Positions 1 to 8,794 of a stretch of DNA of 64,000 nucleotides are shown piece after piece. The notes under the pieces are model-generated. The model worked only from the letters and a program-made list of their open reading frames with translations. It was not told the origin of the DNA and ran no database searches. Positions within the stretch are counted from its first letter, which is position 1, and each line of letters begins with the position of its first letter. The position numbers were made by a program, and so were the translations under genes. The DNA lies in the NCBI RefSeq assembly GCF_001898805.1, contig NZ_MKVJ01000021.1, positions 1-64,000 on the forward strand, given 5' to 3'. The stretch is from Leifsonia sp. 71-9 (GTDB taxonomy: Bacteria > Actinomycetota > Actinomycetes > Actinomycetales > Microbacteriaceae).

Positions 1-1
1 C

Positions 2-898
2 GACGCGACGGTCACCCCGGGCACGGGAACGGACCCGGCGACCGTCGCCGGTACCCACACCTACGCGACCGCCGGCGACTTCACGGTCTCGGTCACGGTG
101 GACGACGGGCTGAAGAGCACCGCCGTCACCACCACGGTCCACGTCGACCAGGCCTACCAGCCGAAGCTCGACGCGGTGGCGGGGACGTTCCTGCCCGGCG
201 CGGACGTGACGATCACCGGGCACGGGTTCGCCGCGGGCGAGCCGGTGGCCGTCACCCTGGGCACCACGCCGGCCACGCCGGTCTCGACGACGGCCGACGG
301 CTCCGGTGCGATCAGCACCACGGTGACGATCCCGGCCGGCACCGCCGACGCCACCTACACGGTGACGGCGCGCGGCGACACGTCGCAGACCGACGCGACG
401 ACCTCGGTCGTCGTGAAGGCCCCGGTCGCGCCGGGTGCGGATGCGACGCTGAGCCTCTCCGCCGGGTCCGCCGTGCGCGGCGCGACGGTCGTGGCCTACG
501 GCGACCACTTCCCGGCCGGCCAGACGGTGGCCTTCACCCTCCACTCCGACCCGATCGCGCTCGGGACGGCGACGGTCAACGCGCAGGGCGTCTTCACGGC
601 CCCGCTGGTGGTGCCCGCCGGGGCGGCCACCGGAGCGCACGAGATCGAGGCGACCGCCGGCGGTGTGACCGTGCGGGTGGCGTTCACGGTGCTCGACGCC
701 GCGCCGGTCGACCACGGCACCGCGCCCACGCAGGGCGGTGCCTGGACGGGACTGGCCGACACCGGCTCGAACGCGCAGGGTGCGCAGTCGGCCGCGGCGA
801 TGGGCGCCTGGCTCGTCCTCGCGGGCGCACTGCTCGCCGGGGCCGGCTACCTGGTGAGCCGCCGCATCCGCCGCACCCGCGGAGGATCGGCCGAGTGA
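2..898 (+). CDS. C-terminal part of an LAxTG cell-wall-anchored surface protein (5' end outside window)
   Basis: The reading frame is open from the left edge, so the gene begins upstream. The first visible residues (HTYATAGDFTVSVTVDDG) are the end of a PKD-type beta-sandwich. Two Ig-like modules rich in Thr, Ala and Val follow. The C-terminus is a textbook sorting signal: LADTG at 752-766, a hydrophobic stretch (WLVLAGALLAGAGYLV) and a basic tail (RRIRRTR). LAxTG is the form used by class E sortases of high-GC actinobacteria, so the product is probably exported and covalently anchored to peptidoglycan. No sortase gene is in the window. Its stop codon overlaps the start of the next gene, which suggests co-transcription. 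The ligand is unknown. Confidence 0.85.
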   Translation, partial: DATVTPGTGTDPATVAGTHTYATAGDFTVSVTVDDGLKSTAVTTTVHVDQAYQPKLDAVAGTFLPGADVTITGHGFAAGEPVAVTLGTTPATPVSTTADGSGAISTTVTIPAGTADATYTVTARGDTSQTDATTSVVVKAPVAPGADATLSLSAGSAVRGATVVAYGDHFPAGQTVAFTLHSDPIALGTATVNAQGVFTAPLVVPAGAATGAHEIEATAGGVTVRVAFTVLDAAPVDHGTAPTQGGAWTGLADTGSNAQGAQSAAAMGAWLVLAGALLAGAGYLVSRRIRRTRGGSAE

Positions 899-1260
899 TG
901 GAGGCGACGATCGCGCAGGCGCACGCCGCGGACGAGGAGCAGGAGGAGGGGGAGCGCCCGTACGCCTGGGTGCTCCCCGCCCTCCCGGCCGAGGCCGAGC
1001 GCGTCGTCGCCGCCCTCCAGCAGCGGCAGTGGGAGCGCAGCCGGAGCACGTGGTGGCGTCGGGCCGCCCCGCGCCGGCTGACCCCGCTGGACCGCGAGAT
1101 GGCCGCCGTGCGCGAGCTCCGCGAGCTCGCCACGGCGGTCCTGGACCGCCGCGGCGGCAACCGCTACGGCGCGATCGTCCCGGTCTCGGAGGTCCTGCTC
1201 ATCCTGTCCGACCCGGTCGCCTGGCGCGAGCTGCTCGCCGTGAGCGGACTCGACCGCTAG
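895..1260 (+). CDS. Conserved hypothetical protein, 121 aa, coupled to the surface protein
   Basis: The GTG at 895 (or the ATG at 898) overlaps the stop of the surface protein gene. A GGAGGA ribosome binding site at 881-886 gives 8 nt spacing to GTG, so I prefer 895. The protein is soluble and charged, with no signal peptide. An acidic N-terminal stretch is followed by a basic centre (RSTWWRRAAPRR) and a helical C-terminus. I do not recognise a family. Overlap with a sortase substrate suggests a shared transcript but gives no function. Confidence 0.7.
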   Translation: MMEATIAQAHAADEEQEEGERPYAWVLPALPAEAERVVAALQQRQWERSRSTWWRRAAPRRLTPLDREMAAVRELRELATAVLDRRGGNRYGAIVPVSEVLLILSDPVAWRELLAVSGLDR

Positions 1261-1281
1261 CGCGCATCCCCCTCACAGACC

Positions 1282-1325
1282 CCGACGGGTCGCGGCCCTC
1301 AAAACCTCCGGCCGCGGCCCGTCGG
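1282..1325. terminator. Bidirectional GC-rich terminator hairpin
   Basis: Two 16-base arms (1282-1297 and 1310-1325) pair with a single G-T wobble around a 12-base loop (CTCAAAACCTCC). The hairpin lies between two convergent genes and has no T-tract, which is common for GC-rich actinobacterial terminators. It can serve both strands. Confidence 0.7.
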
Positions 1326-1356
1326 CTGCGTTCTGCTCAGTGGGCAGGGCGCGGGT

Positions 1357-3060
1357 TTATCCGAAGGTGAAGGAGTAGGCGGTCACTCCCTGCGGCACGG
1401 TGACCGTCAGGGTCCCGCTCCCCGTGTCCGTGGTCGAGAGCAGCTGTCGGGCGTTCGGGACTCCCGAGACGTGCACGGTCTGCTTCTTGCCGTCGCGCTC
1501 GACCGTGACGTCACCGGTGCCGGAGAGCACCATCTGCACCACCTTCGCCGTGTACGAGAGGCGGATGGTCGCCGGGCCGGCCGACGGGGTGATGGACTGG
1601 GTGCCCACGTTCCAGCCGCCCTCGAGGGCGAAGGTGTTCGCGGCCTGCTTCGCCGGCAGGCTGAACGTCTGCGCGCCGCTGGTGTACTTCTCGGGACCGT
1701 CGTAGTTGCGGACCTTGGTGTAGCCGAGATAGCTCTCCGGCGTGATCTTGCTGACCTGCGGGGTAGAGTCGGCGACCTCGGTGGGAGCCGGCAGCTTCAC
1801 CGACGGGTTGGCCTGCTGCAGCAGCTGGCGGATGAGCGACTCGGTCTGGGCATAGTTGCCCTCGCCGAACTGCACGTTGCGCACCGTGCCCTTCGCGTCG
1901 ATCAGGTAGTGGGCCGGCCAGTAGCGGTTGCGGTAGTTGGTCCAGGTCGACAGGTTGTTGTCGATCGCGACCGGGTAGGTGATCCCGAAGCCCTTCGCGG
2001 CCGACTCGACGTTCGCCGGCACCTTCTCGAACGCGTACTCGGGGGAGTGGACGCCGATGATCTGCAGCCCCGCCGCCTTGTACGCCTTCTCCCACGCGAC
2101 GACGTGCGGGATGGAGCGCTCGCAGTTGATGCAGGAGTACGCCCAGAAGTCGATGAGGACGACCTTGCCCTTCTCCTGATCGAGCGCGATCGGCTTGTTC
2201 CCGGGGGTGTTGAACCACTGCTGGATGCCCGTGATGTCGGGAGCCGTGCCGCACGACTGAAGCGTGTCGGCGTCGTTCGTGCACTTCGAGAGGTTCTTGT
2301 TCTGGTCGTTGACCAGGCCGCCGAGGTTGAGCGCCTGGCTCACCTGGTCGGAGGACGAGAAGTTGTCCTGCAGCGCCGACGTGTAGTCGGGGATGAGCCG
2401 CTGCAGGGCCTGCGGGATGTTGAAGAACAGGCCGACCGCCAGGGCGACCATCAGCACACCGCCCGTGATGCGGATGCCCTTCTGGTGCTTGCGGAACCCC
2501 TTCACGCGCTCGGAGACCCGTCGGCCCGCCAGCGCGAAGATCAGCAGCGGGATGGCCGCGCCGATTGCGAAGGACAGCGTCAGCACGATCGTCTCCACGC
2601 CGATCTTGCCCGTCGAGCCCGCGACCGTGATCGCCGCGAGCACCGGTCCCGCGCAGGGCACGTACACCGCGCCGAGCGCGATGCCGAGCACGAAGCCGCC
2701 GCGGTCGGTGCCCACGTTGCGCTGCGGGATCCACGAGAACGGCTTCTCCAGGATCTCCTCGAACTTCGGCACGATCAGGCCGACGCCGATCAGCACCAGC
2801 ACGACGATGCCCGCGTACCGGAGCACGTCCTGCGGCAGGTGCAGCAGCGCGAGGAGGAGCGAGCCGAGCAGCGTGAACACGCTGAACGACACCACGAGGC
2901 CCAGGATCACCTGGTACGGCCTCCACCGGGAGGCGCCGGAGGCGCGGTCGCTCTGCGCGCCGCCGGAGAAGAAGATCACCGGCAGCACGGGGAGGATGCA
3001 CGGGGAGATGCCCGTGATGAGGCCGCCGAGGAATCCGATCAGCGCGAGTGTCAGGTACAT
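1357..3060 (-). CDS. dipZ: DipZ-like CcdA/thioredoxin-like fusion (thiol-disulfide transport)
   Basis: This 567-residue protein combines a CcdA-type membrane domain (about residues 1-215) with an extracytoplasmic thioredoxin-like domain (about 275-430) and a C-terminal beta domain. The membrane domain carries the two expected cysteines, in GISPCILP (C21) and VPCAGP (C136). The thioredoxin-like domain carries CINC at 310-313. Known CcdA/DipZ proteins pass electrons from cytoplasmic thioredoxin across the membrane to extracytoplasmic dithiols, for example in cytochrome c maturation. The ATG at 3060 faces the divergent fasciclin gene across a 134-bp intergenic region. A dipZ gene beside fasciclin-domain antigens recalls the mycobacterial mpt83-dipZ-mpt70 locus, which supports a link to exported proteins. 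Confidence 0.9.
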   Translation of the reverse strand: MYLTLALIGFLGGLITGISPCILPVLPVIFFSGGAQSDRASGASRWRPYQVILGLVVSFSVFTLLGSLLLALLHLPQDVLRYAGIVVLVLIGVGLIVPKFEEILEKPFSWIPQRNVGTDRGGFVLGIALGAVYVPCAGPVLAAITVAGSTGKIGVETIVLTLSFAIGAAIPLLIFALAGRRVSERVKGFRKHQKGIRITGGVLMVALAVGLFFNIPQALQRLIPDYTSALQDNFSSSDQVSQALNLGGLVNDQNKNLSKCTNDADTLQSCGTAPDITGIQQWFNTPGNKPIALDQEKGKVVLIDFWAYSCINCERSIPHVVAWEKAYKAAGLQIIGVHSPEYAFEKVPANVESAAKGFGITYPVAIDNNLSTWTNYRNRYWPAHYLIDAKGTVRNVQFGEGNYAQTESLIRQLLQQANPSVKLPAPTEVADSTPQVSKITPESYLGYTKVRNYDGPEKYTSGAQTFSLPAKQAANTFALEGGWNVGTQSITPSAGPATIRLSYTAKVVQMVLSGTGDVTVERDGKKQTVHVSGVPNARQLLSTTDTGSGTLTVTVPQGVTAYSFTFG

Positions 3061-3081
3061 GCCCTGCGTTCGGCGGCGGCA

Positions 3082-3123
3082 TCCCGATCGGATTGGCCGG
3101 AAGACGTTCCAATCCGATCGGGA
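3082..3123. promoter_or_regulatory. Perfect 15-bp inverted repeat between dipZ and the fasciclin gene
   Basis: The arm TCCCGATCGGATTGG (3082-3096) is repeated exactly in inverted form at 3109-3123, separated by 12 bases. It lies 22 bp upstream of dipZ and 71 bp upstream of the fasciclin lipoprotein start, in the only space available for both promoters. It could be an operator for a dimeric regulator or two mirror-image promoter elements. Which one cannot be told from sequence alone. Confidence 0.6.
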
Positions 3124-3194
3124 GCGAGGCTCCGAAGCCCCGTCGTAGCAAGCACGTCGAAGTACGTCACATCACTGCACGAAGGAGTCTCACA

Positions 3195-3857
3195 ATGCGC
3201 ACTTCCAAGATCTCACTCGCCGTCGCGGGAACGGTCGCGGCCCTCGCCCTCGCCCTCACCGGATGTTCGTCGGGCTCCGGGACGGGCTCGTCGTCCACCT
3301 CGTCCTCGGGCTCGGCGATGACGACGCCGTCGGCCTCCGCCACCGCCGACCCGGCCGCCGACCTCGTCGGTACGGGCTGCGCCGCCTACGCCAAGCAGGT
3401 CCCGACCGGTGCCGGCTCCGTCGCCGGCATGTCGCAGGACCCGGTGGCCACCGCCGCCTCCAACAACCCGCTGCTGACCACGCTGGTCGCCGCGGTCTCC
3501 GGCAAGCTGAACCCCAAGGTGAACCTGGTCGACACCCTCAACGGCGGCGAGTTCACCGTCTTCGCCCCGGTCGACAGCGCCTTCGCGAAGATCGACTCCG
3601 CCACCCTCGACACGCTGAAGACCGACGCGGGCGCCGCAACGCTCAGCAAGATCCTCACCTACCACGTGGTCCCCGGTCAGATCTCCCCGTCCGACATCGA
3701 CGGCACCCACAAGACGGTCGAGGGCGGCGACGTCACGGTGACCGGCTCCGGCGACTCGATCAAGGTCAACGACGCCAACGTCATCTGCGGCGGCGTCCAC
3801 ACCGCCAACGCGACGGTGTACCTCATCGACTCCGTCCTGATGCCGCCGGCGCAGTGA
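3195..3857 (+). CDS. Fasciclin-domain lipoprotein (MPT70/MPT83-like)
   Basis: A 220-residue exported lipoprotein. The start ATG at 3195 has a strong GAAGGAGT site at 3181-3188; an earlier in-frame start would lie inside the divergent promoter. The N-terminus is a lipobox signal peptide (positive start, hydrophobic core, LTGC). A low-complexity Ser/Gly/Thr linker follows. The rest is one fasciclin (FAS1) domain with the typical [18 protein letters not shown] box and the [10 protein letters not shown] box. FAS1 proteins mediate adhesion or surface interactions. The divergent dipZ, and the Cys residues in GTGCAAY and VICGG, suggest that the disulfide machinery may act on this protein; that is inference. 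Confidence 0.9.
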   Translation: MRTSKISLAVAGTVAALALALTGCSSGSGTGSSSTSSSGSAMTTPSASATADPAADLVGTGCAAYAKQVPTGAGSVAGMSQDPVATAASNNPLLTTLVAAVSGKLNPKVNLVDTLNGGEFTVFAPVDSAFAKIDSATLDTLKTDAGAATLSKILTYHVVPGQISPSDIDGTHKTVEGGDVTVTGSGDSIKVNDANVICGGVHTANATVYLIDSVLMPPAQ

Positions 3858-3876
3858 CCCTGAGCTGACGAAACGC

Positions 3877-3911
3877 GATGAAGCGCCCGGTCCCGAACCG
3901 GGCGCTTCGTC
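3877..3911 (+). terminator. Terminator hairpin after the fasciclin gene
   Basis: Arms 3877-3891 and 3897-3911 pair over 15 bases with one G-T wobble around a 5-base loop (CCCGA), 20 bp after the stop codon. There is no T-tract. Confidence 0.75.
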
Positions 3912-3987
3912 GTGTGCGGGGGAGGGTGCGTTAGTTCCGGCGTTCGCTCGCTCGCGCGTCTCCCGGCCCGGTTTGACTGGTGGGGTG

Positions 3988-4644
3988 ATGACCGCGCGAA
4001 CGATCCCCCTCCCCTCGCCCGACCTCTATTACCCGGCGTCGGGAGTGAGCGTCGTCACCGCGCTGCGCGAGCGCCGGTCGCAGCACGAGTTCGCGGCCGA
4101 GCACCTGTCACTCACGGTGCTGGGAACGCTCCTCAACGAGTCGGCCGGCCTCACGGAGGTCTTCGGCCGAGGAACGCCGTCGCCGGGTCGGGCGTACCCC
4201 GTGTCGTGCGTCGTCGCCGCGTGCGCCGTCGACGGTCTGCCCGCCGCGTTCTACCGCTACGACCCGCGGGAGCACACGCTGGCCCCGTTGGACACCGAGG
4301 TCGCGCCCCGCGAGTGGCTGCAGCGGGTGCTCGCCAACCGCACCATCGCCGACACGGAGGCCGCGCACGTCTTCGCGGTCGGCGACCCCCGTTCCGCGGA
4401 GCAGCACTTCGGGCCGAACGCGGACCGCTTCCTCATGCTCGAGGCGGGCCAGCTCGTCCAGAGCATGCTCCTCGTCGCGCAGCACCAGAAGATCGGCGCG
4501 TGCACCATCGGCAGGTTCGACCAGGCCGAGGCGCAGGCGCTGCTCGGCCCGGCGACGGGAGGCGGCCCGGTGCTCCACAGCGCCGCCTTCGGCCACTACC
4601 CGGAGGCCCGGGTGCAGTCGGCCGCGCACCGCTCGGCGGCCTGA
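3988..4644 (+). CDS. SagB/ThcOx-type nitroreductase-family oxidoreductase
   Basis: A 218-residue flavin (FMN) nitroreductase-fold protein. ATG 3988 has a GGTGGGGTG site just upstream. Features typical of the SagB/ThcOx branch are the N-terminal LRERRSQHEF segment, the SPGRAYPVSCVVAA box, YRYDPREHTL, and the LEAGQLVQSMLLVAQHQKIGACTIG segment near the C-terminus. SagB proteins oxidise azolines in peptide natural product clusters, but many stand-alone relatives have no known substrate. No precursor peptide, cyclodehydratase or transporter is seen here, so a RiPP role is not supported. It is single-cistron, between a terminator and a convergent operon. Confidence 0.8.
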   Translation: MTARTIPLPSPDLYYPASGVSVVTALRERRSQHEFAAEHLSLTVLGTLLNESAGLTEVFGRGTPSPGRAYPVSCVVAACAVDGLPAAFYRYDPREHTLAPLDTEVAPREWLQRVLANRTIADTEAAHVFAVGDPRSAEQHFGPNADRFLMLEAGQLVQSMLLVAQHQKIGACTIGRFDQAEAQALLGPATGGGPVLHSAAFGHYPEARVQSAAHRSAA

Positions 4645-4684
4645 CCGCCGCTCCACCGCCTCCCGCACCCGGACGCTCGTGTCC

Positions 4685-5926
4685 TCAGGCGATCACGCGC
4701 AACGGGTGCTCCAGGAGGCTCACCAGCGTCGCGAGGAACTGCGCGGCGAGCGCCCCGTCGATGATGCGGTGGTCGGCGGTGATCGTGAGCCGCATGCGCG
4801 TGCGGTTCACGATCTCCCCGTCCACGAGCGCGAGCTCGTCGCGCGCCGCGCCGACCGCGAGGATCGCTCCCTGCGGCGGGTTGATGATCGCGGTGAAGTG
4901 CTCGACGCCGTGCATCCCGAGGTTGCTGACGGTGAAGGTGCCGTCGGCCAGCTCGGCGGCCGAGAGGGTGCGGTCGGCGGCTTTCTCGACCAGTCGCCGC
5001 GCGACGGCGGAGATCGTGGACACGGAGGCGCGGTCGGCGTCCGGCACCACGGGGACGACCAGCCCGGACGGGGACGCCACGGCGATGCCCACGTTCACGC
5101 GCCGGTGCAGCAGGGTCGCGCCGCCGTCCGCCGCCGAGTAGGACGCGTTCACGCCCGGGTGCTGCCGGAGAGCGAGGGCGACGGCACGGACGAGGAGGTC
5201 GTTCACGCTGATCCGCGTTCCGTCGCCGGCCGCGGCATTGAGCTCCGCGCGCAGGCCCAGCAGACCGGCGACGTCGGCGGACGCAGTGACCGTGAACGTC
5301 GGAACCGTCGTGGCGCTCTCGGTGAGCCGGGACGCGATCGCCCGGCGGATCCCGTCGAAGGGGATCCGGTCGGCCGGGGCCGGGGCCGAGGCCGGGGCCG
5401 GGGCCGGGGCCGAGGCGTCGGCGGGAGGCTGCTCCTGCGTCCGGACGGGGTCGACCGCCGGCGCGACCGGCACCGCGTCCAGGTCGGCGCGGACGATCCG
5501 GCCGCCAGGCCCGGTGCCCGGGATCGCGGCTAGATCGAGGCCGCGCTCGCGGGCGATCTTGCGGACGAGCGGCGACGCGGGCCGACGGTCCGGGGACGCG
5601 GAGGCGGGGGCGGGAGCGGAGGTGGAGGCGGACGCGGCCTGCGGGGCCGGCGCGGCCGGTGCGGCGGCCGCGACCGGCGCATCCTCCCCGCTCCCGTCGT
5701 CGAGTCGCGCGATCGGCGTGCCGATCGCGACGTTCTCGCCCTCGGCGACGAGGATCTCGGCCAGCACCCCCGCCTCGTACGCCTCCTGCTCCATCAGCGC
5801 CTTGTCCGTCTCGATCTCGACGAGCACGTCTCCGGGCGCGACGGCGTCTCCCGGCTTCTTGTGCCAGGCGGCGATCGCCCCCTCGGTCATGGTGTCGGAC
5901 AGGCGGGGCATGAGGATGTCGATCAT
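4685..5926 (-). CDS. 2-oxoacid dehydrogenase E2 (dihydrolipoamide acyltransferase)
   Basis: A 413-residue E2. The N-terminal lipoyl domain (about 1-78) carries the lipoylation motif ETDKALMEQEA with the modified Lys. An Ala/Pro-rich linker, a peripheral subunit-binding domain (SPLVRKIARERGLDLAAIPGTGPGGRIVRADL) and a second Ala/Pro linker follow. The catalytic domain ends with the active-site segment ITADHRIIDGALAAQFL, in which His and Asp are present. It transfers the acyl group from lipoamide to CoA. It is the third gene of an E1alpha-E1beta-E2 operon, with 36 bp to E1beta. No E3 gene is nearby, so lipoamide dehydrogenase must come from elsewhere. Pyruvate, branched-chain oxoacids and acetoin are all possible substrates. 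Confidence 0.9.
   Translation of the reverse strand: MIDILMPRLSDTMTEGAIAAWHKKPGDAVAPGDVLVEIETDKALMEQEAYEAGVLAEILVAEGENVAIGTPIARLDDGSGEDAPVAAAAPAAPAPQAASASTSAPAPASASPDRRPASPLVRKIARERGLDLAAIPGTGPGGRIVRADLDAVPVAPAVDPVRTQEQPPADASAPAPAPASAPAPADRIPFDGIRRAIASRLTESATTVPTFTVTASADVAGLLGLRAELNAAAGDGTRISVNDLLVRAVALALRQHPGVNASYSAADGGATLLHRRVNVGIAVASPSGLVVPVVPDADRASVSTISAVARRLVEKAADRTLSAAELADGTFTVSNLGMHGVEHFTAIINPPQGAILAVGAARDELALVDGEIVNRTRMRLTITADHRIIDGALAAQFLATLVSLLEHPLRVIA
5372..5415 (-). repeat. Low-complexity Ala-Pro linker repeat inside E2
   Basis: A GGCCGGGGCC-type repeat encodes an APAPAPASAPAPA linker between the subunit-binding and catalytic domains. Such swinging-arm linkers are normal in E2 proteins. 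The near-perfect repetition makes this a likely site of length variation. Confidence 0.7.
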
Positions 5927-5962
5927 GGTGCTCTCTTCTCGATACGGGTGCCGGTGGCCGGC

Positions 5963-6955
5963 TCAGTGGCGGCGCGCGACGGCGTCGAGGGTCTCGCGGA
6001 TGGCGGTGATCGCGTCGTCCGCCGAGGGCAGCGCGGCCGTCTCCAGCGGTTTGGCGTAGGGCAGCGGCACCTCCGCCATCGCGACGCGGCGCACGGGGGC
6101 GTCGAGCCAGTCGAAGGCGCCGTCGGAGATCGTCGCCGCGATCTCCGCGCCGATCCCGTAGGTGAGCCAGTCGTCTTCGAGCACGACCGCGCAGTTCGTC
6201 TTCCGCACCGACGCGATCACGGTGTCGCGGTCGAGCGGGCGCAGGCTGCGCAGGTCGACCACCTCCACGTCGATGCCCTCCTCGGCCAGTCGCTCGGCGA
6301 CCTCCAGGGCGACCGTCGCCATCCGGGAGTAGGCGACGACGGTGATGTCCGTGCCCGCGCGGGTCACCGCGGCCCGGCCGATCTCGGCGGGCTTGTCGTC
6401 GTCCGGCACCTCCCCGACCGTGTTGTAGAGGGCGAGGTTCTCCAGCACGAGCACCGGGTCGTCGTCGCGGATCGCGGCGAGCATGAGCGCCTTCGCGTCG
6501 GCGGGGGTGGAGGGGGCGACCACCTTCATCCCGGGCACGAACGCGTAGTAGAGCTCGATGTTCTGCGAGTGGGTGGCGCCGAGCTGCTGGCCGCCGCCTC
6601 CGGGAGTCCGGATGACGAGCGGCACGCGGGTCTGGCCGCCGAACATCCCGTAGATCTTCGCCGCGTGGTTGACGATCTGGTCGAGCGCGAGCAGCGAGAA
6701 GTTGATCGTCATGATCTCGACCACCGGGCGCAGACCGAGCATGGCCGCCCCGATCGCCGCGCCGGTGAAGCCCTCCTCGGCGATCGGGGTGTCGCGCACG
6801 CGCTTCGGCCCGAACTCGTCGAGCATCCCGGCGGTGATCTTGTACGAGCCCTCGAACAGCCCGATCTCCTCGCCGATGAGGAAGACGTCGTCGTCGCGGA
6901 GCATCTCGCTGCGCAGGGCGTCGTGCAGCGCCTGGCGGTAGCTGATCCGGCTCAT
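5963..6955 (-). CDS. 2-oxoacid dehydrogenase E1 beta subunit
   Basis: 330 residues, the usual length for E1 beta. It begins MSRISYRQALHDALRSEMLRDD and contains the conserved GEEIG(x)FEGSYKIT segment, the PIAEEGFTGAAIGAAMLGLRPV helix, GGGGQQLGATHSQ and the C-terminal transketolase domain (VVDLRSLRPLD). E1 alpha and beta form the thiamine-diphosphate-dependent decarboxylase that acylates the lipoyl group of E2. The ATG at 6955 overlaps the E1 alpha stop by 4 bp (ATGA), showing translational coupling. Confidence 0.92.
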   Translation of the reverse strand: MSRISYRQALHDALRSEMLRDDDVFLIGEEIGLFEGSYKITAGMLDEFGPKRVRDTPIAEEGFTGAAIGAAMLGLRPVVEIMTINFSLLALDQIVNHAAKIYGMFGGQTRVPLVIRTPGGGGQQLGATHSQNIELYYAFVPGMKVVAPSTPADAKALMLAAIRDDDPVLVLENLALYNTVGEVPDDDKPAEIGRAAVTRAGTDITVVAYSRMATVALEVAERLAEEGIDVEVVDLRSLRPLDRDTVIASVRKTNCAVVLEDDWLTYGIGAEIAATISDGAFDWLDAPVRRVAMAEVPLPYAKPLETAALPSADDAITAIRETLDAVARRH

Positions 6956-8064
6956 GCGGGCACCCCCGCTCGCGAGGCCGCGACGGGACGCGGCGGTTGC
7001 GGGAACAGCGCCTCGCCCGGCAGGCGGCGCGAATCGTTCGGGACGGGCGTCGCGTACGTGTAGTCGAAGAGCGTCGAGACATCGGGATGCGGACTCGCCT
7101 CGGCGAACGCGGCGGCGTCGGTGACCTGCGCCACGACCTCCGCCTCCACCTCGGCGAGGAGCTCGTCGGTCGCGGCGCCGTCGGCCAGGAGCCGTGCGGC
7201 GAGCCCGGCGACCGGGTCCGCGGCGCGCAGCGCATCGACCTCGGCACCCGCGCGATACCGGGCCGGGTCGACCACCGAGTGACCCTTCAGCCGCCCGGAG
7301 GTCGCCTCCAGCAGGAACGGCCGCCCGGCTCGTGCACCGGCGATCGCCTCCTGCGCCGCTGCGAACACGGCCGCAGGATCGTTGCCGTCGACGCGCGCGG
7401 AGTCCATCCGGTACGCCGCCGCCCGCTTGTAGAGCTCGGGCTCGGCCGACGACTGGTCCACGGTGGTGCCCATCCCGAGCCCGTTGTTGACGACCACGTA
7501 GACGATCGGCAGTCCCCACAGGGCGGCGAGGTTCAGCGACTCGTGGAAGGCGCCGATGTTCGTCGTGCCGTCGCCCATCAGGCAGAGCACCACCTCGCTG
7601 CCGCCGCGGTAGTCGATCGCCAGCGCGGCGCCGGTGGCGAGGGGGAGCTGGCCGCCGACGATCCCGTAGCCGCCCATGAAGCGGGCGGCGACGTCGAACA
7701 TGTGCATGGAGCCGCCCCAGCCGCGCGAGACACCGTCGGTGCGGCCGTAGAGCTCGGCCATCACGCGTCGCGGCTCGATGCCGCGGGCGATGGCGTAGCC
7801 GTGCTCGCGGTAGTTCGTGAAGACGTAGTCGGTGGGCTCGAGGGCAGACATCAGGCCGACGACGGTCGCCTCCTCGCCGAGGTTGAGGTGGCAGTACCCG
7901 CCGATCCTGGCCTCGGTGTAGGCGCGGGCGGTGCGCTCCTCGAAGCGCCGGATCAGCAGCATCCGGCGGTAGAAGGCGAGCAGCCGGGCGGCGTCGGCGG
8001 CCGGGCGCGCGGGGGTGGTGCGCGTGGCGGGCCGCTTGCGGGTGGATGCGGTGGATGGGGGCAT
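6952..8064 (-). CDS. 2-oxoacid dehydrogenase E1 alpha subunit
   Basis: 370 residues from ATG 8064, which has a GAGGAGA site upstream; the longer open frame has no better start. A basic, low-complexity N-terminus (about 30 aa) precedes the dehydrogenase E1 domain. The thiamine diphosphate motif is clear: GDGTTNIGAFHESL through to VVVNN (the GDG-N-NN signature). GWGGSMHMF and GGYGIVGGQLPLATG are also present. It is the first gene of the operon and divergent from a TetR gene, with a palindrome between them that probably controls both. Confidence 0.92.
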   Translation of the reverse strand: MPPSTASTRKRPATRTTPARPAADAARLLAFYRRMLLIRRFEERTARAYTEARIGGYCHLNLGEEATVVGLMSALEPTDYVFTNYREHGYAIARGIEPRRVMAELYGRTDGVSRGWGGSMHMFDVAARFMGGYGIVGGQLPLATGAALAIDYRGGSEVVLCLMGDGTTNIGAFHESLNLAALWGLPIVYVVVNNGLGMGTTVDQSSAEPELYKRAAAYRMDSARVDGNDPAAVFAAAQEAIAGARAGRPFLLEATSGRLKGHSVVDPARYRAGAEVDALRAADPVAGLAARLLADGAATDELLAEVEAEVVAQVTDAAAFAEASPHPDVSTLFDYTYATPVPNDSRRLPGEALFPQPPRPVAASRAGVPA

Positions 8065-8090
8065 GCGGGTTCTCCTCGTCGTCCCATAAT

Positions 8091-8112
8091 GATACGAAAC
8101 TCGTTTCATTGT
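8091..8112. promoter_or_regulatory. Candidate TetR operator between E1 alpha and tetR
   Basis: GAAAC (8096-8100) and GTTTC (8103-8107) form a short palindrome in a stretch that is AT-rich for this genome (ATAATGATACGAAACTCG and on). It lies 27 bp upstream of the E1 alpha start and about 45 bp upstream of tetR. Position and symmetry fit an autoregulatory TetR site. Confidence 0.5.
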
Positions 8113-8153
8113 AGAATGGGAGCCGGACCCGCGACGACCACGAAGGAGGCGCG

Positions 8154-8750
8154 ATGGCCTCCCGAGACGCCCCGGCGACCGCGGCAGCACCGCGCAAGCG
8201 GGGCCGCCCCACCGAGCAGGAGCGCGCCCAGCGCCGCGACGACATCCTCGACGCGGCCGTGCGCCTCCTCCTCGCCGGCGGCTTCCACCAGGTGACCCTC
8301 GACACCATCGCCGCCGAGGCCCACGTCACCAAGCGCACCATCTACAGCTACTTCGGCGACCGCACGGACATCGGCATCGCCGCCGTCGACCGGTTGCGCG
8401 AGCGCGCGCTCGGCGAACCCGACGACGCGCACGGCCTCGCCGAGCTCGCTGCGGCCATCGTCTTCACCCTCCACTCCGACGAGGCGGTCGGCCTGCACCG
8501 GCTCATGATCGCGGAAGCCGGCACCCTCCCCGGTCTGGCCGAGCGCTTCTACGCCGACGGCCCGCGGTCGTATATTGCCGCCCTCGACCGGAGGCTGCCG
8601 CATCCCGACCCGGAACGCGCGACCGCGCTCTTCGCCCTCCTGCTGGGGGAGCCGCACCGCCAGCGCCTGCTCGGCCTGCGGGCGGCGCCGACCCGGCGGG
8701 AGGCCGCCGAGCACGCGAGCGCCGCCCTGCGCCTGCTCGCCCTGGGCTGA
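8154..8750 (+). CDS. TetR-family regulator, probably of the 2-oxoacid dehydrogenase operon
   Basis: 198 residues, ATG 8154 with a GAAGGAGGCG site. A basic N-terminal tail (RKRGRPTEQERAQRRDDIL) leads into the TetR HTH: FHQVTLDTIAAEAHVTKRTIYSYFGDRTDI, the family's recognition helix and tyrosine-rich end. The C-terminal ligand domain is divergent. Gene position makes the E1alpha-E1beta-E2 operon the likely target, with an acyl-CoA or oxoacid as possible effector; that is inference. Confidence 0.88.
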   Translation: MASRDAPATAAAPRKRGRPTEQERAQRRDDILDAAVRLLLAGGFHQVTLDTIAAEAHVTKRTIYSYFGDRTDIGIAAVDRLRERALGEPDDAHGLAELAAAIVFTLHSDEAVGLHRLMIAEAGTLPGLAERFYADGPRSYIAALDRRLPHPDPERATALFALLLGEPHRQRLLGLRAAPTRREAAEHASAALRLLALG

Positions 8751-8760
8751 GCCGCGCGGT

Positions 8761-8794
8761 CCTTGGAGGATTCTTGGGGCGCCGCGGCTTGACT
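8761..8794 (+). promoter_or_regulatory. Direct-repeat box and leaderless promoter of dedA (box 1 of 4)
   Basis: CCTTGG (8761-8766), five bases, TCTTGG (8772-8777), eleven bases, then TTGACT (8789-8794) as a -10-like hexamer. Seven bases later is the dedA ATG, so the mRNA would be leaderless. The 11-bp repeat spacing is one helical turn, as expected for tandem OmpR-family sites. The same geometry recurs at three other promoters in this cluster. Confidence 0.65.

Noticed and set aside
5372-5415. GGCCGGGGCC repeats as a possible CRISPR-like or iteron array
   Set aside because: The repeat encodes the Ala-Pro linker of E2 in frame and has no spacers.
4596-7247. An 883-codon minus frame overlapping the dehydrogenase genes
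   Set aside because: Same strand but wrong frame; Arg/Pro-rich and without domains, while E1beta and E2 are complete in the other frames.
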